64,000 nt of DNA. Origin: an uncultured Clostridia bacterium. Lineage in GTDB: Bacteria; Bacillota; Clostridia; Peptostreptococcales; Anaerovoracaceae. The notes beneath the pieces were generated by a model. That model ran no database searches. It saw only the letters and a program-made list of their open reading frames with translations, and was not told the DNA's origin. The stretch covers positions 1 through 64,000 of the forward strand of contig CAKQHH010000001.1 in assembly GCA_934234035.1 (NCBI GenBank), written 5' to 3'. Numbering within the stretch: position 1 is the first letter of the stretch; every line of letters starts with the position of its first letter. Position numbers and translations under genes: made by a program. Below, piece by piece: positions 54,539 to 63,865 of the stretch.

Positions 54539-57500
54539 ATGAGACTAGGAATTGATGTAGGTTCAACGACGGTAAAACTCTTGATTCTCGATGAGAACAA
54601 CAAGATTATGTACTCTCGATACGAACGGCATATGTCCAACGTGTTCGAGAAGGTGGGAGAATTGCTGCAGCAGCTTCTGGATGAAAAGGGCGATATGGAG
54701 GTGGAAGCGGTCATTACCGGTTCCGGCGGCCTGTCGCTGGCAAAGTTGTTCGGCATTCGCTTTGAGCAGGAGGTTATCGCCTGCAGTGAAGCGGTTCAGA
54801 CCCTGATTCCGGAGACGGATGTGGCCATCGAGCTGGGCGGCGAAGATGCAAAGATTACATTCTACGGATCGACCGTAGAGCAGAGAATGAACGGAACCTG
54901 TGCCGGCGGCACGGGTGCTTTTATTGACCAAATGGCGGTGCTTCTGAACACGGATGCATCGGGATTGAACGAGGCGGCGAAGGATTACGAAACCATCTAT
55001 CCGATTGCCTCCCGCTGCGGTGTTTTCGCCAAGACGGACATTCAGCCGCTGATTAACGATGGTGCAAAGACGGCGGATATTGCAGTGTCCATCTTCCAGG
55101 CGGTGGTGAATCAGATGATCAGTGGCTTGGCCTGCGGTCATCCGATCAAGGGAAACGTAGCGTTCCTGGGCGGTCCGCTGCAGTTCCTTTCGGAGCTGCG
55201 GAAGCGCTTCGTGGAAACACTGAATCTCACGGAAGACGAGGTGATTTTCCCGGAAAATGCCAATTACTTCGTGGCCATCGGCGCGGCCTTGTTGGCGAAG
55301 GAAAAGGATCGGGTCACCGTATCCGATTTGATCTACAAGATTGAGCATGCGGATGCCACGCAGATGGACGGAACAAAGCGGCTGGAACCTCTGTTCCGGA
55401 ATGAAGAGGAATACCGGGAGTTCCAGTCGCGTCATGCGAAAGCCAAGGTAAAAAGAGGCAATATTCAGGCGGCGGAGGGTCCGGTGTTCCTGGGCATCGA
55501 TGCCGGTTCCACAACTACCAAGGCGGCGGTCATCAATCGGGACAAGGAATTGATTTTCGAACACTACCAGAACAACGAGGGCGACCCGCTGGCGGTGGTT
55601 CGGAATATTTTACTGGAAATGTACCGGGCGCTCCCGGAAAAAGCATATATCGGCCGGGCGGTGGTGACCGGCTACGGAGAAGGCCTGATTCGGGCGGCGT
55701 ATAAAATCGACGCCGGCGAAATCGAGACCATGGCGCACTACAAAGGCGCCGAACAGTTCCTGCCGGGGGTTACCTTTATTCTGGATATCGGCGGCCAGGA
55801 CATGAAGTGCATGAAAATCAAGGACGGGGCCATCAGCAATATCATGCTGAATGAGGCATGCTCCGCCGGCTGCGGCTCGTTTATCGAGACCTACGCCAAG
55901 TCCGTAGACCTTCAGGTGCCGGAATTTGCCCACCGTGCGCTGACGGCGGAAAACCCGGTAGACCTGGGTACGCGCTGTACTGTTTTTATGAACTCCAAAG
56001 TAAAGCAGGCTCAGAAAGAGGGAGCCACCATTGCGGACATTTCCGCCGGCCTGTCCCTCTCCGTCATCAAAAACGCGCTGTACAAGGTAATCAAACTGCG
56101 GAACCCAAAGGAAACCGGCGATAAAGTGGTGGTGCAGGGCGGCACCTTTATGAACGAGGCGGTGCTTCGAAGCATCGAGCTGATTCTGGGAAAGAACGTG
56201 GTTCGTTCGGATATCGCGGGGCTGATGGGTGCCTTCGGTGCGGCGATCATCGCGTGCGACAACTACACGGAGGGCGAACACTCCACGGTTCTGACGCCGG
56301 ATCAAATCGATTCCTTTGAAGTAAAAACAAGCAACGGCCGATGTGGGGGATGCGGCAACAACTGCATTCTCACGATTTCCCGTTTTTCCGACGGCAGCCG
56401 ATATATTACCGGAAACCGCTGCGAGCGGGGTGCGGGAATGGCGAGTGCCAAGAACGATATTCCGAACCTGTACAAGACGAAGCTGGAGCTGCTCTTCGAC
56501 CGTCCGGTAGCGGAACCGGATCGGGCGCCGAAGGGAGTGATCGGAATTCCGCGTGTGCTGAACATGTATGAAGACTATCCGTTCTGGCATGCGTTCTTTA
56601 CCGAGCTGGGATTCCGGGTAATTCTGAGCCCGCCGAGCAATAAGGAAATGTATGAGAATGGAATGGATACCATCTCCTCGGATACGGCGTGCTACCCGGC
56701 GAAGCTGGTGCACGGCCACATCAAATGGCTGGTAGAAAACGACATCAAACGAATTTTCTATCCGTGCATCAATTACGAGGTAAAAGAAGATTCCACTGCT
56801 CCGAACCATTACAACTGCCCGATTGTGGCCACCTATCCGGAGGTCATCGATAAGAACATGGCGGAATACTTCTGCGAGAACGGGGTGGAATTCTATCATC
56901 CGTTTGTTCCGTACGACAACAATCGGCGCTTCGTAACGGAGATGACCAAATTCTTCTCCGGAAAACGGGATATCGACCGGAGGGGTATGGAAAATGTGGT
57001 GAAGCACTACAAGCTGGATGACACTAGAAGCTATAAGCTCTTTGCCATGAATTTCTCCAGAAGAGAAATCTCTCAGGCGATGCATGCCGGCCGGGAGGCA
57101 TACCGGGAATTTAAGAGAAACGTTCAAATGGAAGGCCGAAAGGCGCTAAAATACATGGAAAACCACGATCTTCACGGTATTGTGCTGACGGGCAGACCGT
57201 ACCATTTGGATCCGGAGGTCAATCACGGAATCGATAATGTCATCAACCAGCAGGGTATGGTGGTGCTGACCGAGGATTCCGTCAGCGGCATGGCGGAATT
57301 TCCGAGACCGATTCGGATACTGGACCAGTGGGTGTACCACTCCCGCCTGTACAAGGCGGCGGTCTTTGCCGGACAGCGGGACGATTTGGATGTGGTGCAG
57401 CTGAACTCCTTCGGATGCGGTCTGGATGCGGTAACCACCGACGAAGTGGATGAACTGCTGGGGCAGAACAACAAGCTGTACACAGTTCTGAAAATCGATG

Positions 57501-58861
57501 AAGGGTCCAATCTGGGCTCAGCGAAGATTCGAATCCGCTCTCTGAAAGCAGCGCTGGAAGAGAGAAAGAAAACCGGCGTGCACACCCGTAAGGCGGCGTT
57601 GCCGTACCGGCGGAAACTCTTTACGAAAGAAATGAAGGACGAAGGGTATACGCTCCTGGTTCCGCAGATGTCGCCGATTCACTTCCAATACTTCGAGGCA
57701 ATTCTGAAGCGGTCCGGCTACAATGCGGTGCTCTTGCCGCGGGTTACTCAGAATGCGGAGGAAGAAGGACTTCGGTACATCAACAACGACGCGTGCTATC
57801 CGACCATCGTGACCTTGGGGCAGATTATTTCTGCGTTAAAGTCCGGAAAGTACGATTTGAACAAGGTGGGCGTATTCATGTCCCAGACCGGCGGTGGATG
57901 CCGTGCCAGCAACTACGTGGCACTCCTGCGGAAAGCCTTGAAGGATCTGGGTATGGAGCAGGTTCCGGTCATTTCCTTTAATATGGTAGGACTGGAGAAG
58001 AATCCGGGATTCAAGATTACTCCGAAGATGGGCATCATGCTGGTGTATGCCGTTTCCTACGGAGATTTGATGATGAAGTGCCTGTACCGCACTCGCCCGT
58101 ACGAAAAAGTACCGGGAAGTGCGGAAGCATTGATGGCATCTTGGTTTGATCGAATCATTGCCAACACGGAGAACATGAAGCTGAGCGAGTTCAAACGCAA
58201 TATCGCACAGATCGTAAAGGAATTCGATGAGCTGCCAATTCACGAAGATTTGAAGAAGCCTCGGGTGGGCATCGTCGGAGAAATTCTGGTTAAATATCAT
58301 CCGAATGCCAACAACAACCTGGTGGAGCTGATTGAATCGGAGGGTGGCGAAGCAGTTGTTCCGAGCTTTATCGATTTCTTCGAATACGGTTTCGTGAACA
58401 AGATGTTTAATTACAAGCATCTGTCCGGAAGCCGGAAGGAAATGATTGTGAATAAAATTCTGTTGAAGGCCATCGAGTTCTATCGGGATAACGTTCGAAA
58501 GGCTTGCCGGAACAGCAAGCGATTCAGTGCAGATGCCTACATAGAAGAAACGGCAAAGAACGCGGAAGAAATTCTGTCCGTGGGCAATCAGTGCGGAGAA
58601 GGATGGCTTCTCACCGGTGAAATGGTGGATTTGATTAATTCCGGGGTAAAGAACATCCTCTGCCTGCAGCCGTTTGCCTGCCTGCCGAACCACGTCGCAG
58701 GAAAGGGCATGATTAAGGCGCTTCGAAGCTATGACGAGAAGGCGAATATCGTGGCCATCGACTACGACCCGGGTGCCAGCAACGTCAACCAGCTGAATCG
58801 AATCAAGATGATGATGGCGACGGCGTTCAAGAACATGGCGGAAGAGGAAGAAGACAATTAA
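54539..58861 (+). CDS. Giant 2-hydroxyacyl-CoA dehydratase activase-like protein (two BadF-type ATPase domains plus HgdB-like region)
   Basis: A 1440-residue cytoplasmic protein with two ASKHA-fold activase domains in tandem. The first (about 1-265) has GIDVGSTTVKLLI, CAGGTGAFIDQMA and SRCGVFAKTD. The second (about 318-580) has GIDAGSTTTKAAVI, DIGGQDMKCM, CSAGCGSFIETYAK and TRCTVFMNSKV. The Cys pairs match those binding the shared iron-sulfur cluster in HgdC-type activators. A cysteine-rich stretch near 601-625 (RCGGCGNNC, NRCERG) follows, then a long DUF2229/HgdB-like region to the end. The family is common in anaerobes and uncharacterised; it may drive a low-potential reductive or dehydratase reaction. 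The start at 54539 lacks a normal ribosome site, and extending the frame upstream would run into rnpB. Confidence 0.88.
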   Translation: MRLGIDVGSTTVKLLILDENNKIMYSRYERHMSNVFEKVGELLQQLLDEKGDMEVEAVITGSGGLSLAKLFGIRFEQEVIACSEAVQTLIPETDVAIELGGEDAKITFYGSTVEQRMNGTCAGGTGAFIDQMAVLLNTDASGLNEAAKDYETIYPIASRCGVFAKTDIQPLINDGAKTADIAVSIFQAVVNQMISGLACGHPIKGNVAFLGGPLQFLSELRKRFVETLNLTEDEVIFPENANYFVAIGAALLAKEKDRVTVSDLIYKIEHADATQMDGTKRLEPLFRNEEEYREFQSRHAKAKVKRGNIQAAEGPVFLGIDAGSTTTKAAVINRDKELIFEHYQNNEGDPLAVVRNILLEMYRALPEKAYIGRAVVTGYGEGLIRAAYKIDAGEIETMAHYKGAEQFLPGVTFILDIGGQDMKCMKIKDGAISNIMLNEACSAGCGSFIETYAKSVDLQVPEFAHRALTAENPVDLGTRCTVFMNSKVKQAQKEGATIADISAGLSLSVIKNALYKVIKLRNPKETGDKVVVQGGTFMNEAVLRSIELILGKNVVRSDIAGLMGAFGAAIIACDNYTEGEHSTVLTPDQIDSFEVKTSNGRCGGCGNNCILTISRFSDGSRYITGNRCERGAGMASAKNDIPNLYKTKLELLFDRPVAEPDRAPKGVIGIPRVLNMYEDYPFWHAFFTELGFRVILSPPSNKEMYENGMDTISSDTACYPAKLVHGHIKWLVENDIKRIFYPCINYEVKEDSTAPNHYNCPIVATYPEVIDKNMAEYFCENGVEFYHPFVPYDNNRRFVTEMTKFFSGKRDIDRRGMENVVKHYKLDDTRSYKLFAMNFSRREISQAMHAGREAYREFKRNVQMEGRKALKYMENHDLHGIVLTGRPYHLDPEVNHGIDNVINQQGMVVLTEDSVSGMAEFPRPIRILDQWVYHSRLYKAAVFAGQRDDLDVVQLNSFGCGLDAVTTDEVDELLGQNNKLYTVLKIDEGSNLGSAKIRIRSLKAALEERKKTGVHTRKAALPYRRKLFTKEMKDEGYTLLVPQMSPIHFQYFEAILKRSGYNAVLLPRVTQNAEEEGLRYINNDACYPTIVTLGQIISALKSGKYDLNKVGVFMSQTGGGCRASNYVALLRKALKDLGMEQVPVISFNMVGLEKNPGFKITPKMGIMLVYAVSYGDLMMKCLYRTRPYEKVPGSAEALMASWFDRIIANTENMKLSEFKRNIAQIVKEFDELPIHEDLKKPRVGIVGEILVKYHPNANNNLVELIESEGGEAVVPSFIDFFEYGFVNKMFNYKHLSGSRKEMIVNKILLKAIEFYRDNVRKACRNSKRFSADAYIEETAKNAEEILSVGNQCGEGWLLTGEMVDLINSGVKNILCLQPFACLPNHVAGKGMIKALRSYDEKANIVAIDYDPGASNVNQLNRIKMMMATAFKNMAEEEEDN

Positions 58862-58895
58862 TTTTGTTTTTATTCTGTCAAAGAAGTCTCTCGTG

Positions 58896-58924
58896 TTGTA
58901 TTCGAAGCGAGAGTGGTGTATAAT
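58896..58924 (+). promoter_or_regulatory. yebC promoter within an inverted repeat
   Basis: TTGTAT at 58896-58901 and TATAAT at 58919-58924 have a 17-bp spacer. CTCTCG (58888-58893) and CGAGAG (58908-58913) flank the -35 and could be an operator or the stem of a weak terminator for the previous gene. Confidence 0.55.
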
Positions 58925-58960
58925 AGCAACTGTAAATAAAGGAAGATAGGAGGTCCACCA

Positions 58961-59680
58961 TTGGGTAGACATGGTACAATCGCCGGCAGAAAGTCGGCAC
59001 AGGACGCTCGCAGAGCGGCAATGTTCACAAAGTATACTAGACAGATCATCGTAGCAGCGAAGGAAGGTGGAGATCCGGATTTCAACTCCTCTCTCCGAGT
59101 TGCGATTGATAAGGCAAAAGCAATTGGCATGCCGAATGACAATATCAACCGGGCCGTTAAGAAGGGTACCGGCGAGCTGGAAGGCGAGTCCTATGAGGAA
59201 CTGACTTTCGAAGGTTACGGTCCGTCCGGCGTCGCAATTATCGTAGAGGCGCTGACGGATAACAAGAACCGTACCGCTGCATTTGTTCGTTCCGTATTCG
59301 ATAAGAACGGCGGAAACCTGGGAACTCCGGGCTGCGTATCTTACATGTTCGCGCGGAAAGGTGTAATCTACATCGAGAAGCAGGATGGCATGGATGAAGA
59401 TGCAGTGATGATGGATGCTCTGGAAGCCGGTGCGGAAGATATGATTGTGAACGAGGACAATTTTGAGATTCGTACCGAACCGACGGACTTCCATGCAGTT
59501 CTGGAAGGTGTTCAGAAGGCAGGATACGAGGTTGCGGATTCCGATTTGGAATATATTCCGTCCATGGAAGCAACGGTGGATCCTTCTGTAATGAAGCCGC
59601 TGAACAAGCTGATTAACTCTTTGGAAGATAACGATGATGTTCAGAAGGTTCACTACAACTGCGAACTGGACGAAGAGTAA
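58961..59680 (+). CDS. YebC/PmpR-family DNA-binding or translation-associated protein
   Basis: A 239-residue YebC-family protein. The N-terminus GRHGTIAGRKSAQDARRA, the GGDPDFNSSLRVAIDKAKA segment and the domain II words FEGYGPSGVAIIVEALTDN are diagnostic. Members have been described as transcriptional regulators and, more recently, as factors that help ribosomes through proline stretches; which applies here cannot be read from sequence. The start is a TTG at 58961 with AGGAGGT seven bases upstream. It has its own promoter and is followed by the probable 6S RNA. Confidence 0.95.
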   Translation: MGRHGTIAGRKSAQDARRAAMFTKYTRQIIVAAKEGGDPDFNSSLRVAIDKAKAIGMPNDNINRAVKKGTGELEGESYEELTFEGYGPSGVAIIVEALTDNKNRTAAFVRSVFDKNGGNLGTPGCVSYMFARKGVIYIEKQDGMDEDAVMMDALEAGAEDMIVNEDNFEIRTEPTDFHAVLEGVQKAGYEVADSDLEYIPSMEATVDPSVMKPLNKLINSLEDNDDVQKVHYNCELDEE

Positions 59681-59687
59681 TCAATTT

Positions 59688-59870
59688 ATAATCTCCTGGA
59701 GCATGCGTTGGTTCGTGTAAATTGAACCTACACTTCCCATTCGGGATTCCGGGTTCAGAAGCGGAGGACGAGCCTCGTTGGAGGATGTCTGAAGTCATGA
59801 CAGGAAGTACCCACCTTATCGTAAACGATAGGGCGTCAATTTCAGTGCTGACGGTGTGCTGGGAGACTTT
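59688..59870 (+). ncRNA. ssrS: Probable 6S RNA
   Basis: A gene-free 180-base stretch after yebC with the 6S layout. The ends pair (TCTCC-TGG-AGCA at 59692-59703 with TGCT-G-GGAGA at 59857-59866). There is an interior with GTGTA / TACAC, and a 3' segment CCCACCTTATCG-TAAA-CGATAGGGCG resembles the conserved CACCTT-hairpin-AGGG element of known 6S RNAs. A strong terminator follows. 6S RNA mimics an open promoter and binds the primary sigma holoenzyme. The assignment rests on structure recalled from the family, not on a model search. Confidence 0.7.
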
Positions 59871-59876
59871 GAAAAC

Positions 59877-59905
59877 AAACCTATCTCCTTGTGAGATAGG
59901 TTTTT
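59877..59905 (+). terminator. Terminator after the 6S-like RNA
   Basis: AAACCTATCTC pairs with GAGATAGGTTT around CTTGT, followed by more T. Confidence 0.92.
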
Positions 59906-60007
59906 CTTATACGCGAAGAGAAATTTTTAATTTTTTGTGGAGAGTGTTCTATTTTTTCGATATAATGAAATAAGTAGATGCTATCGACAGAATTAAAGGA
60001 GCAATTT

Positions 60008-61219
60008 ATGTTTGGACGAGTAGACATAACCGACATCAAGGGATTTAAACTGGGAAATGCGGAGAACACGGATGCGGCTACCGGCTGCACGGTTATCGTT
60101 GCGGAAAAAGGAGCGACGGCCGGCGTGGATGTTCGGGGCGGCGGTCCGGCTACTCGGGAAACGGATTTGCTTCGCTCGGAGAATACCATTGATAAGATCC
60201 ACGCCGTGGTAATCAGCGGCGGAAGTGCATATGGATTGGAAGCGGGGTCCGGCGTCATGCGGGAACTGGAGAATATGAAAATCGGACACCGGGTCGGCAA
60301 CTGCATTGTTCCGATTGTTTGCCAGGCATCACTTTTTGATTTGAATGTGGGGCAGTCCGATGTTCGGCCGGATCGCACTATGGGCGTGAAGGCGGTGCAT
60401 AATGCCTTCTGCGGCGGAGAGTTCCACCACGGAAATTACGGCGCCGGCACCGGCGCATCCGTCGGGAAATTCTACGGAATGAACCGGGCGATGAAAACCG
60501 GTCTGGGAACGTTTGCCTGCTCCGACGGCGAGATTGAGGTGGGTGCCATCACGGCGGTCAATGCTTTCGCCGACGTATACGATGGAAGAAATCATGTGAT
60601 TGCCGGCCTGCTCAGTGCTGACGGAAAACGCATCGACGGAACGATTCGTCCGCTGAAGAACTGCGTTGCGGCGGAATCCAGCTACAATATGAAGAACAAG
60701 ATGGAGCCTTTCTTCAATAAGCGCAGAGAAGAGGTAGAGTTAGAGGAACCGGAAACGACGGAAACCGTTGAACCGGCAGAGCCGAAGAACGTGCCGGAGG
60801 TTCTGGATGCACCGAAGACTGCGGAAGTAATTCAGGAGCAGGTACCGGAAGAGGCTCCGGCTGTGAGTGAAGAGCCGGAGGAAACGTCGGCTGCGAATGA
60901 AGAATCGGAAGATATGGGGTATGGCATCACCTTTAACACCACTATTTCCTGCCTGATTACGAATGCCAAGCTGACCAAGGCTCAGTGCAACAAGCTGGCG
61001 TCCATCCTCCATGACGGATATGCCCGGGCGATTAAGCCGGTACACAGCACCATGGACGGAGATACGATCTTTGTGATGACGACCGGAGAGAAGGCTGTGA
61101 ACTTCGATGCTTTTGCGGCGCTGGCAACGGATATCGTGCAATACAGCGTCATTGACGGAGCCATCGCTGCGGAGAGTGCATACGGACTCCCGGCGGCACG
61201 GGAATTTCTTCGGAAATAA
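60008..61219 (+). CDS. P1 (S58/DmpA-type) family peptidase with an acidic insert
   Basis: A 403-residue member of the self-cleaving P1/DmpA peptidase family (Ntn-hydrolase-like fold). The N-terminal part includes VISGGSAYGLEAGSG and VGQSDVRPD. The autoprocessing and nucleophile site is N310-T311-T312 in FNTTISCLITNA. Between the two halves lies a 63-residue Glu/Pro/Ala-rich low-complexity stretch (about 241-303), which I do not expect in typical members. It ends just before the predicted cleavage site, so it would form the tail of the N-terminal chain. The ATG at 60008 has AAAGGAGC upstream. Natural substrate is unknown; relatives act on N-terminal amino acids or beta-peptides. Confidence 0.85.
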   Translation: MFGRVDITDIKGFKLGNAENTDAATGCTVIVAEKGATAGVDVRGGGPATRETDLLRSENTIDKIHAVVISGGSAYGLEAGSGVMRELENMKIGHRVGNCIVPIVCQASLFDLNVGQSDVRPDRTMGVKAVHNAFCGGEFHHGNYGAGTGASVGKFYGMNRAMKTGLGTFACSDGEIEVGAITAVNAFADVYDGRNHVIAGLLSADGKRIDGTIRPLKNCVAAESSYNMKNKMEPFFNKRREEVELEEPETTETVEPAEPKNVPEVLDAPKTAEVIQEQVPEEAPAVSEEPEETSAANEESEDMGYGITFNTTISCLITNAKLTKAQCNKLASILHDGYARAIKPVHSTMDGDTIFVMTTGEKAVNFDAFAALATDIVQYSVIDGAIAAESAYGLPAAREFLRK

Positions 61220-61245
61220 TTGAAATTCAAGAGGAGACATTTTTC

Positions 61246-63837
61246 ATGAAACGATTTGTCATAATCGACGGAAACAGCCTGCTTTTCCGTGCTTTTTTCG
61301 CCATGCGGGAAATGGTGACGCGGGACGGAATCTACACGCAGGGTGTTTTTGCTTTTATCAATATGCTGAATAAAATCCTGGAGGACTACCATCCGGATTA
61401 CATTGCGGTGGCTTTCGATATGAAGGCGCCGACGTTCCGGCATGAGGCGTATCCGGAATACAAGGCGGGCCGGCTGAAGACGCCGATGGAGCTTTTGTCG
61501 CAGATTCCGCTGATGCAGGAAGTTCTTCAGGCGATGAACATTACGGTTCTGGAAAAAGAAGGTTTTGAGGCGGACGATCTGATTGGCACCATGACCGCAA
61601 AGGCGGCGGAGGCAGGTCTGGAATCTCTGATAATCACCGGCGATAAGGATGCGCTCCAGCTGGTGGGTGAGAACACCTACGTCGTTCTGAACCGGAAGGG
61701 AATGACGGATTTCGATCTGTACGATCTTGAGAAGATGCAGGAGCGGTACGGTCTGACCCCGCAGGAGTTTATCGATTTGAAAGGCCTGATGGGGGATAAA
61801 TCCGATAATATCCCGGGGATTCCCGGCGTGGGAGAAAAGAAGGGAATCACCTTGCTGAAGGAGTACGGCTCCGTGGAAGGCGTGGTGGCGCATGCGGATG
61901 AAATCAAGGGAAAGCTGGGCGAAAACGTTCGGGCGAACCTGGAGGAAGCCGAACTTTCCAAATGGCTGGCGACCATCAAGCGGGATGTGGAGCTTCCGGT
62001 TTCCTGGCCGGAGCTGGCGTACGGAGAACCGGATTACGACCGGCTGATTGCGCTGTACAAGAAATTAGAGTTCAAAAAATTTCTTCAGAATCTGGAAAGA
62101 CAAACGCCGGATGAGGTGACGGTCGAACCGGAGAAAGACCTTCTGGAAGGTGTAAGGGAAGTTTCCTATGAGGATTTGCTGGATTCTTTGAAGAATAACT
62201 GGACGCTGATTATCGAGATGGATACGGACGATAATCATAAGCAGCTTCCGGAGGTGAAATGTATTCGCCTGTACGATCCGGAGCAGATGCACTATGCGGA
62301 ATGTACAGTGACGCCGCTGGATTTTGAAATCCGCATGAGCAGCCTTTTGGACAAGGAACCGGAACTGGTGGGGCTTGGTTTGAAACCGATTGCCTACACC
62401 TTGCTTCAGTACGGAATGGACCGTTTTACGCTGCATCATGATGTGGAAGTGGCCGAGTACCTTTTGGATCCGAATCGTAGCAAGTATAACCTCACCAATA
62501 TGTTTTTACACTATGCAAACGAGACGCTGGACGGGGAGGATGCCCGGAAGCGACTGGTGGCTTTAGACTGCATTTATCGGAAGCAGCTTCCGGCACTGGA
62601 AGAGAAGGGGATGCTGTCCCTGTTCCGAGATTGTGAAATGCCGCTGATCCGCACCATTGCAGGCATGGAGTCTCAGGGAATGAAAATCAATCCGGAGATG
62701 CTGAAGTCTGCCGGGGAGGAGCTGGATACCCAGATTGCAAAGCTGGAGACGGAAGTATTCCAAGAGGCGGGAACCACTTTCAATATCAACTCGCCAAAGC
62801 AATTGGGGGAAGTGCTGTTCGAGACGATGGGCATTCCGTATCCGAAAAAAACCAAGGGAAAGAACAAGTATTCCACGGCGGCGGATGTGCTGGAGAAGTT
62901 GGAGGAAGATTATCCGGTGGTGTCTAAGGTGCTGATGTTCCGAAAAGCATCGAAGCTGAAGAGTACCTATGTGGACGGGCTGCTGGGCTTAATCGGAAGC
63001 GATGGACGGATTCATCCTCATTTTAATCAGACGGTGGCGGCCACCGGAAGGCTCAGCTGCACGGAACCGAACCTTCAAAATATTCCGATTCGCGATGAGA
63101 ACGGAAGAAATATCCGAAAGGCCTTTATGGTGTCGGAACCGGAGAACGTGTTCGTGGGTTCGGATTATTCCCAGATTGAACTTCGCCTGATGGCGGCGCT
63201 TTCCGGGGATCCGGTGCTGATGGAGGCGTTCCGTACCGGAGAGGATATTCACCGGCTTACCGCATCCCGGGTGTTCGATATCCCGATGGAGGACGTGACC
63301 CCGCTGGATCGTTCCAGGGCGAAAGCGGTGAACTTCGGCGTCATCTACGGCATGAGCGGATTCGGGCTGAGCGAGAATCTGGGAATTACCCGGAAGGATG
63401 CTCAGCGCTACATCGATGACTATTTCGAAAAGCACCAGGCGGTAAAGGACTATCTGGACCGTCAGGTGGAAATCGGAAAGGAAAACTTTGAGGTAAAAAC
63501 AATTATGGGCAGAATCCGGCAGATTCCGGAGTTCAAGTCTCGTCGGTACATGGATCAGCAGCTGGCGGCGCGGCTGGCGATGAACAGTCCGATTCAGGGA
63601 AGTGCAGCGGATATCATCAAGGTGGCCATGAACAAGGTAGATGCCGAACTGAGAGAGCGGGAGATGAAATCCAAGCTGGTTCTGCAGATTCACGATGAAC
63701 TGATTGTGGAAGCGGTACCGGAGGAGCTGGAACAGGTGGAAGAACTCCTTCGGAGAAATATGGAAAGCGCAGTGGAACTGCCCGTTCCGCTGGACTGCGA
63801 CATGCATTCCGGGAAGACCTGGTTTGATTTGAAATAA
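61246..63837 (+). CDS. polA: DNA polymerase I
   Basis: An 863-residue family A polymerase. The 5' nuclease domain (about 1-285) has DGNSLLFRAFFAM and GVGEKKGITLL. The middle domain (about 300-465) has DTD (EMDTDDN) where active 3'-5' exonucleases have DTE, so proofreading is probably lost, as in several Bacillota enzymes. The polymerase domain has motif A VGSDYSQIELRLMAALSGD, motif B RAKAVNFGVIYG, and motif C QIHDELIVEA. Ribosome site AGAGGAGA precedes the ATG. coaE begins 28 bp after the stop, a pairing common in Gram-positive genomes. Confidence 0.97.
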   Translation: MKRFVIIDGNSLLFRAFFAMREMVTRDGIYTQGVFAFINMLNKILEDYHPDYIAVAFDMKAPTFRHEAYPEYKAGRLKTPMELLSQIPLMQEVLQAMNITVLEKEGFEADDLIGTMTAKAAEAGLESLIITGDKDALQLVGENTYVVLNRKGMTDFDLYDLEKMQERYGLTPQEFIDLKGLMGDKSDNIPGIPGVGEKKGITLLKEYGSVEGVVAHADEIKGKLGENVRANLEEAELSKWLATIKRDVELPVSWPELAYGEPDYDRLIALYKKLEFKKFLQNLERQTPDEVTVEPEKDLLEGVREVSYEDLLDSLKNNWTLIIEMDTDDNHKQLPEVKCIRLYDPEQMHYAECTVTPLDFEIRMSSLLDKEPELVGLGLKPIAYTLLQYGMDRFTLHHDVEVAEYLLDPNRSKYNLTNMFLHYANETLDGEDARKRLVALDCIYRKQLPALEEKGMLSLFRDCEMPLIRTIAGMESQGMKINPEMLKSAGEELDTQIAKLETEVFQEAGTTFNINSPKQLGEVLFETMGIPYPKKTKGKNKYSTAADVLEKLEEDYPVVSKVLMFRKASKLKSTYVDGLLGLIGSDGRIHPHFNQTVAATGRLSCTEPNLQNIPIRDENGRNIRKAFMVSEPENVFVGSDYSQIELRLMAALSGDPVLMEAFRTGEDIHRLTASRVFDIPMEDVTPLDRSRAKAVNFGVIYGMSGFGLSENLGITRKDAQRYIDDYFEKHQAVKDYLDRQVEIGKENFEVKTIMGRIRQIPEFKSRRYMDQQLAARLAMNSPIQGSAADIIKVAMNKVDAELREREMKSKLVLQIHDELIVEAVPEELEQVEELLRRNMESAVELPVPLDCDMHSGKTWFDLK

Positions 63838-63865
63838 GAAGTTTTATATGGAAATGAGGTGAGCC

